DNA of 64,000 nucleotides from Acrocarpospora corrugata (GCF_009687845.1 NZ_BLAD01000081.1:1-64000); one strand, 5' to 3'; counted from the first letter of the stretch, positions 40,975-49,800 are shown. Notes: generated by a model from the sequence alone, not told the origin. Made by a program: numbers and translations.

Positions 40975-42420
40975 TCAGGCTCTGGGCTGGAGTGTCAGTT
41001 CGGCGGGGGCGGTGTTCGGCTGGTGCTGGCGGAGGACGGTGAATGTGACGGCGATGGCGGTCGCGAGTAGGGCGGCGGCGGTGCCGAAGGCCAGGTGGTA
41101 GCCGCCGGTCAGGGCGAGGGCCTCGGTGTTGCCGGCGGTCAGTAGTTCTTCGGTGCGTGAGGCGGCCAGGGTGGAGAGTACTGCGACGCCGGTGGCCATG
41201 CCGATCTGCTGGGTGGTGTTGAACAGTCCGGAGGCGAGGCCGGCGTCGTCGGCTTTGGCGCCGGACATGCCGAGCGCGGTCAGTGCGGGGAGGACCAGGC
41301 CGCCGCCTGCGATGAGCAGCATCACCGGGAGCAGGTCGGTGACGTAGTTCGCGTTCACCGGGACGCGGGTGAGCCAGCCCATCGCCCCGAGCAGGAGCAC
41401 CAGGCCCGCCAGCAGGACGGCGCGTTCGCCGAAGCGGGTGTTGAGCCGGGCGGAGACGAACAGGGAGACGCCGCCGATGGCCAGGGCGGCGGGGAGCATC
41501 GCGAGGCCGGTGTCGAGTGCGCCGTAGCCGAGGACTTTCTGCATGTAGAGGGCGACGATGATCTGGAAGGCGAACATGGCCGAAAGCGTCAGGACCTGGA
41601 CCAGGTTGGCGCCCCAGACGTTGCGCGAGCGGAAGATCCGTAGCGGCATCAGCGGGGTTCTGGCTGTCGCTTGGCGGACGAAGAATGCGGCCAGGAGGGC
41701 GAGTGATATCGCGCCGAGTCCGAGGGTGTGGGCGGCGAGCCAGCCGTACTGCTCGATCTTGACCACGGTGTAGATGCCCAGCATCAGGCCGCTGGTGACC
41801 AGGGCGGCGCCGAGGACGTCGGCTCCGGCGGCGAGGCCGGCGCCGCGGTCGGCGGGGAGGGCCCTGATCGCCAGCGCGATGGTGGCCAGCCCGATGGGCA
41901 GGTTGATGAAGAAGATCCAGTGCCAGTTGAGCGCGTCGGTGAGGACTCCGCCGAGGACCTGGCCGATCGAGGCGCCGGCGGCGCCGGTGAAGCTGAAGAT
42001 GCCGATCGCTTTCGCGCGCTCCCCGGTCTCGGTGAACAGTGTCACCAGGATGCCGAGGACGACCGCGGAGGCCATCGCGCTGCCGACGCCCTGCAGGAAT
42101 CGGGCGGCGATCAGCATGGTGGGCCCGGTGGCCGCTCCGGCCAGCAGCGACGCGACGGTGAAGACCACGTTTCCGGCCAGGAACATCGCCTTTCGGCCGA
42201 TGAGGTCGCCCAGCCGGCCGGCGAGGAGCAGCAGCCCGCCGAAAGCGATCAGGTATGCGTTGACGGTCCAGCTGAGCCCGGAAGGCGAAAAGCCCAGATC
42301 CTGCTGGATCGCCGGCAGTGCCACGGTCACGATGCTGCCGTCCAGAATCGTCATCAGCATCGCGGCGGACAGCACGGTGAGCGCGAGCCAGCGGGACGGG
42401 GAAGGTGAGGTGCGCGACAT
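40975..42420 (-). CDS. DHA2-family MFS drug exporter (14 TM)
   Basis: 481-residue EmrB/QacA-type transporter with 14 helices. SAAMLMTILDGSIVTVALPAIQQDLG is helix 1 with motif D1, LAGRLGDLIGRKAMFLAG the motif A loop, ARFLQGVGSAMASA motif B, and GAAGASIGQVLGGVLTDALNWHWIFFINLP motif C. Proton-driven efflux of drugs is the family role. It follows the MarR gene on the same strand after 73 bases, so MarR likely represses both. ATG 42420 gives a normal N-terminus. Confidence 0.93.
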   Translation of the reverse strand: MSRTSPSPSRWLALTVLSAAMLMTILDGSIVTVALPAIQQDLGFSPSGLSWTVNAYLIAFGGLLLLAGRLGDLIGRKAMFLAGNVVFTVASLLAGAATGPTMLIAARFLQGVGSAMASAVVLGILVTLFTETGERAKAIGIFSFTGAAGASIGQVLGGVLTDALNWHWIFFINLPIGLATIALAIRALPADRGAGLAAGADVLGAALVTSGLMLGIYTVVKIEQYGWLAAHTLGLGAISLALLAAFFVRQATARTPLMPLRIFRSRNVWGANLVQVLTLSAMFAFQIIVALYMQKVLGYGALDTGLAMLPAALAIGGVSLFVSARLNTRFGERAVLLAGLVLLLGAMGWLTRVPVNANYVTDLLPVMLLIAGGGLVLPALTALGMSGAKADDAGLASGLFNTTQQIGMATGVAVLSTLAASRTEELLTAGNTEALALTGGYHLAFGTAAALLATAIAVTFTVLRQHQPNTAPAELTLQPRA

Positions 42421-42493
42421 GGTCGTCTCCTGTTCAAGAGGGAACAGAAGCGACCGTAGCAGATAGTTCTGTAACGGACGATCCCTTGCAGAC

Positions 42494-42982
42494 CTATTTC
42501 ATGCGCTGTCGTGCCCGCCGGGCTGCCTGCGGCGCCTCGGACGGAGCGGCCAGATGCCCGGTCGCCAGGCGATTCATGATTTGTACGAGCGTCGCGCTCT
42601 CATCCTCGGACAGCGAGTCCAGGGCCGCCTTGTGTACGCCGTCAACGATCTGCTGGCTCTGCCGCGCGACCTCGGCGCCCTTCTCGGTGACCGCGATGAT
42701 CCGGGCCCGTCGATCCGTACTGGACGGGCGGCGCTCGGCGAGCCCCTCCTTCTCCAGGGCGTCGACGGTGACCACCATCGTGGTCTTGTCCATGTCTCCG
42801 AGCTCGGCGAGCTGGATCTGGGTCCGCTCCTCCGCCATGGCGTGAACCAGCACGCAGTGCATCCGTGCCGTCAGCCCGATCTCGGCGAGCGCCGCCGCCA
42901 TCCGGGTCCTCAGCACATGGCTGGTGTGGTCCAGCAGAAACGACAAGTCCGGTTCGGTACGAGCGGGTGCCATGGCGGTCAT
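42494..42982 (-). CDS. MarR-family regulator
   Basis: 162-residue winged-helix regulator. FLLDHTSHVLRTRMAAALAEIGLTARMHCVLVHAM is the dimer helix region, TQIQLAELGDMDKTTMVVTVDALEKEGLAERRPSSTDRRARIIAVTEKG the recognition helix and wing (DRR signature). MarR proteins repress efflux operons and respond to phenolic ligands. ATG 42982 or the internal ATG 42973 could start it. Directly upstream of the DHA2 transporter on the same strand, it is the probable repressor of that pair. Confidence 0.9.
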   Translation of the reverse strand: MTAMAPARTEPDLSFLLDHTSHVLRTRMAAALAEIGLTARMHCVLVHAMAEERTQIQLAELGDMDKTTMVVTVDALEKEGLAERRPSSTDRRARIIAVTEKGAEVARQSQQIVDGVHKAALDSLSEDESATLVQIMNRLATGHLAAPSEAPQAARRARQRMK

Positions 42983-43174
42983 ATCCCCAGCATAACAACT
43001 AGTCCCGTTCCGGATTATCTATCGACGGGAGCATATTAGATACACCACAAACGGTCAGCTGACACACCCGGGCCTCGCAGGCATCCGCGAGGCCCGCCTG
43101 GTAGTCGGCGGGAGGGCAGCCACCCGTCGCAGAGCCGCCCGGCGAGCCCCTGCGCCGTCGCGGGAATGGTGACA

Positions 43175-43190
43175 ATTCCCTCGAAGGAAT
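43175..43190. promoter_or_regulatory. Operator-like dyad upstream of the XRE gene
   Basis: ATTCCCTCGAAGGAAT, 14 of 16 positions symmetric, flanked by ACA on the left and GG on the right, 24 bases upstream of GTG 43215. The same element, in nearly the same context, lies in front of the NTF2-like gene at 44654. Confidence 0.65.
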
Positions 43191-43214
43191 GGACAGACTC
43201 GGCACACTGGACGG

Positions 43215-43940
43215 GTGGACTTCGCTCATGCCCTGCGCTCAACCCGGCAGCGCTGCCGTCTCAGCCAACTCGACCTCGCCCTGCGCGCGGGCACGACGCA
43301 ACGCCACCTCAGCTTCATGGAAAGCGGCCGCTCCCGACCCGGCCGCTCCATGGTTGTACGGCTCAGCGAGTCGATGGAACTCCCGCTGAGGGAGCGCAAC
43401 GATCTCCTGCTCTCGGCCGGCTACGCCCCTGTCTACCCGCAGACCCCACTGGACGACCCCGGCCTGGAGCACGTACGCACCGCACTTCGGCACATCCTGA
43501 CCGGCCACCTGCCCTATCCCGCGATCGTCGTGGACGCGCGGCACGAGCTGGTGCTCGCCAACGACGCGTTCGACCTGCTCACCGAGGGCATCGCGGAACA
43601 CCTGCTACGCCCGCCGATCAACGTGCTTCGCCTCTCCCTGCACCCAGACGGCCTGGCATCGCGAATCGTCAACCTGGAGCAGTGGGCACAACACATCCTC
43701 GACCGCATCCCTCGGGACGACCTGTACGAGGAACTGTCCGGCTACGTGCCGAATGCCGCGCCGGGCCCCGACCACGTGGGTTTCGCCGTCCCAGTACGGC
43801 TTCGCTCGGCGCGCGGCGAGCTACGGCTCACGACCACTATCACGACGTTCGCGACCGCGCTCGACGTGACCGTGTCAGAACTGAAACTGGAGGCGTTCCT
43901 ACCCGCCGACGCGACGACGGCGGCGCTGCTGGCCGGGTGA
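43215..43940 (+). CDS. XRE regulator with MmyB-like domain
   Basis: 241-residue regulator. Residues 5-60 form the helix-turn-helix (LRSTRQRCRLSQLDLALRAG then TTQRHLSFMESGRSRPGRS), and residues 85-240 the MmyB-like ligand domain (HLPYPAIVVDARHELVLANDAFDLLTEG). GTG 43215 gives the family start. A dyad just upstream recurs in front of the downstream, oppositely oriented NTF2-like gene, so the regulator probably controls itself and that gene. Confidence 0.9.
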   Translation: MDFAHALRSTRQRCRLSQLDLALRAGTTQRHLSFMESGRSRPGRSMVVRLSESMELPLRERNDLLLSAGYAPVYPQTPLDDPGLEHVRTALRHILTGHLPYPAIVVDARHELVLANDAFDLLTEGIAEHLLRPPINVLRLSLHPDGLASRIVNLEQWAQHILDRIPRDDLYEELSGYVPNAAPGPDHVGFAVPVRLRSARGELRLTTTITTFATALDVTVSELKLEAFLPADATTAALLAG

Positions 43941-43960
43941 TCCGCAGCCGCAGCGATCGG

Positions 43961-44035
43961 TCGGTCAGGAGCCCGGTCCGTCAGACGTGGTCCGTCAGAC
44001 GTGGTCCGTCAGACGTGGTCCGTCAGGAGCCCGGT
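43961..44035. repeat. 14-16-bp tandem repeat
   Basis: TCCGTCAGACGTGG occurs three times (43978, 43992, 44006), flanked on both sides by a TCxGTCAGGAGCCCGG variant at 43961 and 44020, with degenerate units beyond. It lies between convergent genes, with no coding role seen in 43941-44165. Confidence 0.85.
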
Positions 44036-44165
44036 CCGTGAGTCCGGTCTGTGGGTCCGGGGTTGCGTCCACGGAGGTGGTGTATGAGTTTCTGCTGGTC
44101 GTAGGCGTGGCGTCGCGAAATGAGGACGGCCACCGAGTGATCCTTCTGGTCCGTGAGCCCGTTCG

Positions 44166-44588
44166 TCAGAGCCCGGGAAACATGTAGTCGGCAGTAATAC
44201 GCCCGTCCCCGTCGAGCACGAGTACCTCCAGGCCGCCGCCCACCGCCTCGTCGCCCCCGACGGGCACCATCTCCCAGGTGAACTTGACGACGTCGCGAAG
44301 GCGAACGGCGTCGCCGCGGGGCCGGAAGAAGAACTCTCCGGGGGCGACGAACTCCTCATAGGAGCGCGCCACCCGCACTTCGATCTCGTCGTACCCGTGG
44401 GCCGAAAGGGCGGTGGAGTCGAAGCCCAGCCCGGCGGCGACCTCCCGGATCTCTGCGGGCGGCTGGAGGAGGTGGATTCCGTCCCCGGACCACACCTCCT
44501 CGATCGCCTTTCGGCGTAGCCCCGCGTCCGGCTCGTTCCAGAGCGCGACGTAGCGGCCGGCCAGCTCTTGCGCATGGATGTCGGTCAT
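44166..44588 (-). CDS. NTF2-like (SnoaL/DUF4440-type) protein
   Basis: 140-residue small barrel-fold protein. DIHAQELAGRYVALWNEPDA and KAIEEVWSGDGIHLLQPPAE are the N-terminal helices and first strand of SnoaL-like proteins, RDVVKFTWEMVPVGGDEAVG and LDGDGRITADYMFPG the final strands. No catalytic residues can be named. ATG 44588 follows GAGGAGAAACG. An operator-like dyad at 44654 matches the one before the XRE gene at 43215; the pair XRE plus NTF2-like protein is common in actinomycetes. Confidence 0.8.
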   Translation of the reverse strand: MTDIHAQELAGRYVALWNEPDAGLRRKAIEEVWSGDGIHLLQPPAEIREVAAGLGFDSTALSAHGYDEIEVRVARSYEEFVAPGEFFFRPRGDAVRLRDVVKFTWEMVPVGGDEAVGGGLEVLVLDGDGRITADYMFPGL

Positions 44589-44653
44589 CGTTTCTCCTCG
44601 GTCGGCAGGTCCGTGTACCCGCCCACCTTGCGAGAAGGGGCCTCCACCGGACA

Positions 44654-44669
44654 ATTCCCCAGAGGGAAT
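44654..44669. promoter_or_regulatory. Operator-like dyad upstream of the NTF2-like gene
   Basis: ATTCCCCAGAGGGAAT, flanked by ACA and GG like the site at 43175, 65 bases upstream of ATG 44588. Likely bound by the XRE regulator encoded at 43215. Confidence 0.65.
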
Positions 44670-44755
44670 GGCCGACGGCGCACCAGGCGTGTTCTGCCCA
44701 TGCTTCTCGCCAGAGGATGTCGCCATCGATGTCACTGGGAGGTGACGTGCACGTG

Positions 44756-46648
44756 TCAGCGGGATGGGGGTTCGTTCAGGCCGCCCTGGTCCACCATTCG
44801 GATGACGAACTCGGCTGCGGCTTTGGCGGCCGGGGCCTGGTGTTCGTCGTTCTTTTCCACGCCCCAGTCGCAGATCGATTTGATGGCGATCCAGTCGACT
44901 CCGGCCTTCGCCGCGGCGGCGTACACGCCGCCGGCTTCCATTTCGCCGCCGATCGCGTCGGGGTTGGTGGTTTTCAGATGGTCGCGCAGGGTCTTGTCGT
45001 TGACCAGGGTGTTCATGGCCAGCATCGGGCCGAAATGGATGTCGGGGCCGGTCCAGCCGGTGGCCGCGGCGTCGGCTCGGCTGCCCAGGGTGACCGATGG
45101 CGAGACCCGGTCGCCCACGACGAATTCCGCGCCGTTCTGGACGCGCTTCTGGTCCATTACCCGGACCTGGGTCGCGACCATGATGTCGCAGAGTTCGTGG
45201 TCGTCCTTGAGGCCGTATCCGATGCCGGTGAGGATCACGTACGAAGGGCGTACCTGGTCGATGAGGGATTGGGTGGCGAGGGTGGCGGCGCCCGGGCCGA
45301 GGGCGCCCTGTTCGCATCGGCAGAGGAAGACCTCCGCGGAGCTGATCACGCCGAGTTTGAATACCGTGTGGTGGGTGAGGTGCCACTGCTCGGCTTCGCG
45401 GCCGTCTTTTGTGGCGGCGGAGATGACTGCGGCGACTTCGCGCCTGGTGGCCACCAGGATCAGGACCCGGGTGTGTGAGGTCACGCCATGCCTCCGTTGG
45501 AAGTCGGCTTTCGCTTTTCTCTGGGCGGCTACGAACTGTTTGAACGACAGGATGGCCACCGGTATCAGCACCAGGCCCAAGAGGCTGGTCAGCCAGCCGA
45601 AAGTCCACGCCTTGAAGCTCAGCGGGCTGAGTCCGTTCGGGTCGCTCAGGAGCAGGCGCTGGAGTAGCCAGCGAAAGGCTGAGCCGAAGTCGTCGGGTCT
45701 TCCCCGGCACGGGTCCGGAGCGCATGCCTCCTGCTCGAATCCCGGCACCAGCGTGGATTCGGCGAGGACGGCGACCAGGACGCCGAGCAGATAGAGCGGG
45801 AGGAACCCCCCGGATTCCGCGAACTTGCGCTGGGACTCTTCCGGGGTGGCCGACCCCGCGATCAGGGCGACGCGGTCAGAAGCGGGCGCGGCGGTCGCCT
45901 TGACCAGGGCGGCGCGAAGATCAGGACTGGTCGCCCCGTCGAGCAGGCAGACGAGCACCTCGGTGACCTGGGCCCGATCGGCCCGCGCTCCCAGCAGCGC
46001 GGCCGCATCCTGAACTTCCCCGCGGATCAGGCGACTCAGCCGCATCCGGACCTGATCCGGCATCGTGTCGACACGTTCCGGGACACACTGATGGCACAAA
46101 GGCATCCACCAGTGCTCGAACGGCAGATTCCCCACCACGTTCTCTTCGGCGGACTGATAACCCAAGAAGCCCCTGATCAGGATGTATGCCTGCCGGATCG
46201 GCAGACCCGCCATCATCACCACCAAAGCCGTCAATCCGGCGGCGACCAGCCCCAGCGCGATGAGATACGCCCGGAACGGGATCATCGCGACCGACGCCAG
46301 CAGGAACAGCGCGGGAATGGTGAACAGCGCCAGGAACTCCCAGCGCCGGTCGGCCAGGCGCAGCGTCGAGACCAGCAACCCGCCCCCACGCTGCCGCTGC
46401 ACGAGCGGCCGCTCCAGCAGGGCGAACCCGTCGAGGTCCTGCCAGACCAGCCGGCTCTCCCTGCCCGCGATCCAAAGAATCACCCAAAGCGGCGCTCTTG
46501 ACCGAATAAGCCCGTTTATCCCTCTAGGTCGGACTGTTGAATAGGCGCGCTTGCCGTCGGGAGCCTGCAAAATGGCGCGAGAAGCCCTAAACGCCACACG
46601 GAAGGATACTCCCGGCCCAACATCACCCACCCTCCTATAATTACGCAT
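44756..46648 (-). CDS. Membrane-anchored nucleoside phosphorylase (MTAN-like) protein
   Basis: 630-residue protein. Four clear membrane helices (about 105-125, 128-150, 283-302 and 350-372), with a soluble helical segment between the pairs, precede a complete phosphorylase/nucleosidase domain at residues 393-618. ILTGIGYGLKDD is the phosphate/ribose loop, GGEMEAGGVYAAA the MTAN/PNP motif with Glu569-Met-Glu571, and IKSICDWGVEKND the catalytic Asp594 region. Stand-alone MTAN enzymes have no membrane part. Such fused phosphorylase domains occur in predicted signalling or anti-phage proteins. Its neighbour upstream, 55 bases away on the same strand, is a membrane coiled-coil protein. Substrate unknown. 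Confidence 0.75.
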   Translation of the reverse strand: MRNYRRVGDVGPGVSFRVAFRASRAILQAPDGKRAYSTVRPRGINGLIRSRAPLWVILWIAGRESRLVWQDLDGFALLERPLVQRQRGGGLLVSTLRLADRRWEFLALFTIPALFLLASVAMIPFRAYLIALGLVAAGLTALVVMMAGLPIRQAYILIRGFLGYQSAEENVVGNLPFEHWWMPLCHQCVPERVDTMPDQVRMRLSRLIRGEVQDAAALLGARADRAQVTEVLVCLLDGATSPDLRAALVKATAAPASDRVALIAGSATPEESQRKFAESGGFLPLYLLGVLVAVLAESTLVPGFEQEACAPDPCRGRPDDFGSAFRWLLQRLLLSDPNGLSPLSFKAWTFGWLTSLLGLVLIPVAILSFKQFVAAQRKAKADFQRRHGVTSHTRVLILVATRREVAAVISAATKDGREAEQWHLTHHTVFKLGVISSAEVFLCRCEQGALGPGAATLATQSLIDQVRPSYVILTGIGYGLKDDHELCDIMVATQVRVMDQKRVQNGAEFVVGDRVSPSVTLGSRADAAATGWTGPDIHFGPMLAMNTLVNDKTLRDHLKTTNPDAIGGEMEAGGVYAAAAKAGVDWIAIKSICDWGVEKNDEHQAPAAKAAAEFVIRMVDQGGLNEPPSR

Positions 46649-46658
46649 CTCTCGCTGA

Positions 46659-46677
46659 AAAGAGAGCTCTTCTCTTT
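46659..46677. other. Small hairpin between the two membrane-module genes
   Basis: AAAGAGA pairs with TCTCTTT over a 5-base loop, just before the phosphorylase gene start. It may be a weak attenuator or processing site. Confidence 0.4.
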
Positions 46678-46703
46678 ATGTGAATGACAGCACGGGAATT
46701 TCG

Positions 46704-47444
46704 TTAGACGGAGTCGGAGCGTACGAGGCGGAGGAAGGCCTTCAGGCCGGTGATGAGTTCCTGGTTGTCGCTCAGGCCGTCCACGGTTTCGTCGAAGCGG
46801 CGCGACATCTGGGTAATGCGGCGGTTCAGGTCATGGTCGGCGGTTTCCGCGGCAGCCTGGGCGGTGGCCAGTTCCGCACGGAGCTCGTCGAGTGATTCGC
46901 TGAGTTCGTTGACTGTCTGGTCGAGTCGGGTGCGGGCGTCGGTGAGTTCGGCGACCTGGGTACGGAGGGTGGCGACGTCCTGGCGGGGGTAGTGCAATTC
47001 CTCCATCAGATTGGTGACGCGCTCGCGCAGGTGGCTCATGTACGAACCGGCGGGCCGGAAGAACGTGGCCAGCAGGTAGAAGCCCGCGAAGTAATAGCCG
47101 ACCTGGGCGCCGGAGTAGAACGTGATCACGGCGATGACGGCGGCCGAAATGAGGTGCCCGGCAATGGCGAAGCGGAGCATTCTGCGGGCGATTTCGCGGG
47201 CCTCGTCCTCGCGGGCCTGCGGGACCTCGATGCCGCGCTCGCGGGACAGGTGGGTCTCGTGGACGACGCGGCGGGCGCTGAAGTAGAGGTTCCACGGCAC
47301 GGTCAGCAGGATGATCAGCCAGATCAGACTGATGGCGCCGAGTCCGACGGAGAGCAGGGTCTCAGGGGAGACGTCGGCGTAGAGGATCAGCCAGGCGGCG
47401 ACGATCGTGAAAGCTAGAGATACCCAGAAGATCCACCATTTCAT
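46704..47444 (-). CDS. Four-helix membrane protein with C-terminal coiled coil
   Basis: 246-residue protein. Two helical hairpins (about 4-50 and 92-131) flank a charged cytosolic loop (ARRVVHETHLSRERGIEVPQ). From residue 145 to 225 there is a long heptad-like coiled coil (TLRTQVAELTDARTRLDQTV, NELSESLDELRAELATAQ), ending in a short helix. No enzyme motif is seen. It probably oligomerises at the membrane and faces its coiled coil to the cytosol. It is the first gene of a likely two-gene unit with the membrane phosphorylase. No family name recognised. Confidence 0.65.
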   Translation of the reverse strand: MKWWIFWVSLAFTIVAAWLILYADVSPETLLSVGLGAISLIWLIILLTVPWNLYFSARRVVHETHLSRERGIEVPQAREDEAREIARRMLRFAIAGHLISAAVIAVITFYSGAQVGYYFAGFYLLATFFRPAGSYMSHLRERVTNLMEELHYPRQDVATLRTQVAELTDARTRLDQTVNELSESLDELRAELATAQAAAETADHDLNRRITQMSRRFDETVDGLSDNQELITGLKAFLRLVRSDSV

Positions 47445-47521
47445 GGCGATATGTTCTCGCTGGGGAGGGCGCTTCGGACACCGCTGTCGTACTCATCCTG
47501 GTCTGAGGATCTTCCCTCAGG

Positions 47522-48373
47522 TCAGAACAGGGTCAGTGGTTCGATCGGCGCGGGGTCCGGGAGCGGTTCGATCTCGGGCAGGACGGCCCGGACTTCGTCA
47601 TAGAAACGCCGGGCGAGCATGAGCGCGTCGGCGTTGTCGGGGGTGTGGATGAACACGGTCGGCGAGCGGCCTTCGCGCAGCCATTCGACGACGGTGAGGA
47701 TCCATTGCCGCCAGCCTTCGATCGTGCGGTCCTCGGCGTCCCGGCCGAGGTAGCGAACGATTGGGCGGTCGGTGAGGGCGCGCATTCTGAGCGGCAGGCG
47801 CGGCTTCTTGGTCCAGGCTTCTCGTTCGGCGTCGCTGGTCGGCGGGCTCCGGAAAAGCGTTGTAGTGTCGAACGGGATCCACTCCGTGTCAGTCTGGGCG
47901 AGGACGCCTTCGAGGAGTTGTACGGATCGGGTGTCCTCGAAGAATGCGCGGTGCCGCACTTCGACCGCGTACCTGTACGAGTGCGGAAGCCGATGAAGAA
48001 ACGCCGCCAGAGTCCCCAGGTCGGCCGGCCCGAATGACCCCGGCAACTGCACCCAGAGCGCATGGGCTCGCGGGCCCAGCGGCTCGATCGCGTCCAGGAA
48101 CGCCCCGAGTTCCTCGTCGGCTCCGATGAGACGGCGTTCGTGCGTGATCGACTTCGGCAGTTTGACCACGAAGCGGAAGTCGGGATCGGTCTGCTGCGCC
48201 CAGGTCTCCACCGTGCTCTTCGCGGGCGTCGCGTAGAAGGTCGTGTTGCCCTCGACCGCGTTACACCAGATCGCATAGGCCTTCAGACGCTCTTTGGGAG
48301 CGAGCGGATGCGGCAGGAACCGCCCTTGCCATGGCGCGTGAGTCCACATCGCGCATCCCACATGAAGCCGCAT
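47522..48373 (-). CDS. DUF72-family protein
   Basis: 283-residue TIM-barrel-like DUF72 protein. MRLHVGCAMWTHAPWQGRFL and LKAYAIWCNAVEGNTTFYATPAKSTVETWAQQTDPDFRFVVKLPKSITHER are the family's N-terminal signature (GTSGW...NSTFY...FKxPxxITH). AVEVRHRAFFEDTRSVQLLEG matches the central part. Function unknown. ATG 48373 starts the conserved block; the frame extends further upstream without family resemblance. Stand-alone gene, 78 bases beyond the coiled-coil membrane gene on the same strand. Confidence 0.88.
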   Translation of the reverse strand: MRLHVGCAMWTHAPWQGRFLPHPLAPKERLKAYAIWCNAVEGNTTFYATPAKSTVETWAQQTDPDFRFVVKLPKSITHERRLIGADEELGAFLDAIEPLGPRAHALWVQLPGSFGPADLGTLAAFLHRLPHSYRYAVEVRHRAFFEDTRSVQLLEGVLAQTDTEWIPFDTTTLFRSPPTSDAEREAWTKKPRLPLRMRALTDRPIVRYLGRDAEDRTIEGWRQWILTVVEWLREGRSPTVFIHTPDNADALMLARRFYDEVRAVLPEIEPLPDPAPIEPLTLF

Positions 48374-48606
48374 GGCCCCGACGCTACCGAAAATCAGCAC
48401 CAGCGACGCGACCGGCCAAGGGTACCGACGGCGTGGCTGTCTGGCCGGTGTTGAACATGGTGGCACGCATGCCCTTGGTCAGCGACGGGCTGGTCGTGAC
48501 GGCGGGTGGTGTTTGGACGGCTAACCGGAATCTGGGGTTGTTGTCATCGAATTCTTAGGTGTGGGGTGGAGGGTTATCGGTATCGGCGGGAAATCGAGGA
48601 GGGAAT

Positions 48607-49359
48607 ATGCACGATCGCGGGCTCGCGTTTGATCTGTCGCGGTTGGTCGGGCGGCGGGGGGCGCTCGGGCTGTTCGGCGGGGCGGTGCTGGTGGGCGCGG
48701 TGGGCTGTTCCACGAACGAAGAACCGCCCGCGACGACAGGACAGCCGGCGGCAGGGCAGGAGGAGATTCCCGACGAAACCGCTGGGCCCTATCCGGGGGA
48801 CGGGTCCAATGGGCCTAATGCGCTGAGTCAGAGCGGGGTCGTCCGGGAGGACATCCGGTCGAGTTTCGGGTCGGGATCGGGGGTGGCGGAAGGGGTTCCG
48901 CTGGTCCTGGAACTCAATGTCGTCAATGCGGCCGGCGCGGCTGTTTACCTCTGGCACTGCGACCGGGAGGGGAGATATTCGATGTACTCGGAGGGGGTCA
49001 CCGAGGAGAACTACCTGCGTGGTGTCCAGGAGGCGGGCGCGGACGGACGGGTCCGGTTCACCACGATCTTCCCGGGCGCGTACGCGGGACGGTGGCCGCA
49101 CATTCATTTCGAGGTGTACGCAAGCCTCGCCGAGGCCACCGCGGCTTCGGACAGCGTCAAAACCACGCAGTTGGCGTTTCCGGCGGAGGTGTGCGCCGAG
49201 GTGTACACGACTTCCGGGTACGAGCAGAGCGCCGCCAATCTGCAGGGGTCCTCGTTGGAGGACGACAACGTGTTCAGCGACGGGTATTCGGCGCAGCTCG
49301 CGACCCTTACCGGTGACGCCACGAACGGTTATACGGCCACGCTGGACGTCCGCGTCTGA
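48607..49359 (+). CDS. Exported intradiol dioxygenase-like lipoprotein
   Basis: 250-residue protein. The N-terminus has twin arginines (GRRGALGLFGGAVLVGAVGC) and a lipobox ending at Cys38, so it is a probable Tat-exported lipoprotein. The mature part is an intradiol ring-cleavage dioxygenase domain: VYLWHCDREGRYSMYSEG holds the Tyr ligands and WPHIHFEVY the His-x-His iron ligands of protocatechuate 3,4-dioxygenase. Exported members are of unknown substrate. ATG 48607 has GAGGAGG upstream. It is a single-gene unit convergent with the cupin gene. Confidence 0.85.
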   Translation: MHDRGLAFDLSRLVGRRGALGLFGGAVLVGAVGCSTNEEPPATTGQPAAGQEEIPDETAGPYPGDGSNGPNALSQSGVVREDIRSSFGSGSGVAEGVPLVLELNVVNAAGAAVYLWHCDREGRYSMYSEGVTEENYLRGVQEAGADGRVRFTTIFPGAYAGRWPHIHFEVYASLAEATAASDSVKTTQLAFPAEVCAEVYTTSGYEQSAANLQGSSLEDDNVFSDGYSAQLATLTGDATNGYTATLDVRV

Positions 49360-49382
49360 GACCTCCTAATGGACCCAAGAAG

Positions 49383-49739
49383 CTACGGGGCCGCGTAACC
49401 GGGGATCGACGGCCACCGTACGGTCATGACGACGGATTCTTCCTCGGCGTGCCAGGAATGGTCGACGTTCTTGCCCCAGACGACGTAGTCGCCCTGGTTG
49501 GCCAGGAGGACGGTCCGGTCGGGGAGCTCTATCCGGAACCGGCCGCTGATCAGGATGAGCAGGGCGGTGCGGTGTTCGCCGGTCACCCACTGGGAGCGTT
49601 CGTCGCCGGCGCGGTGGATGCCCCATTTGATCTCGACGTCCTCGCTGTGCCGTACCTCATCGGGGGCTTTGAAATGGCCCAGGAGCCAGCCCCGATCGGT
49701 CGCCGCGTCCACGTTCGCGTTCCCCACATACACGTTCAC
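49383..49739 (-). CDS. Cupin-domain protein
   Basis: 118-residue single-domain cupin. KWGIHRAGDERSQWVTGEHR is the region of cupin motif 1, LANQGDYVVWGKNVDHSWHAEEESVVMTVRWPS motif 2. The metal-binding His pair is partly replaced (HRAGDERSQW), so metal binding is uncertain. Many close relatives carry a misleading signal peptidase I label. ATG 49739 starts it, divergent from the PadR regulator over 61 bases with an inverted repeat, so PadR is a likely controller. Confidence 0.75.
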   Translation of the reverse strand: MNVYVGNANVDAATDRGWLLGHFKAPDEVRHSEDVEIKWGIHRAGDERSQWVTGEHRTALLILISGRFRIELPDRTVLLANQGDYVVWGKNVDHSWHAEEESVVMTVRWPSIPGYAAP

Positions 49740-49758
49740 GGGCGATTACAGTACCAAG

Positions 49759-49786
49759 TAGCATGATGCCATAGTGCAAAATGCTA
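49759..49786. promoter_or_regulatory. Inverted repeat in the cupin/PadR divergent promoter
   Basis: TAGCAT and ATGCTA, 16 bases apart, lie between the two starts. The spacing fits PadR-type operators; the right half overlaps a TGCTATAAG segment that may hold the -10 box of the PadR gene. Confidence 0.55.
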
Positions 49787-49800
49787 TAAGGGGTGACTGG

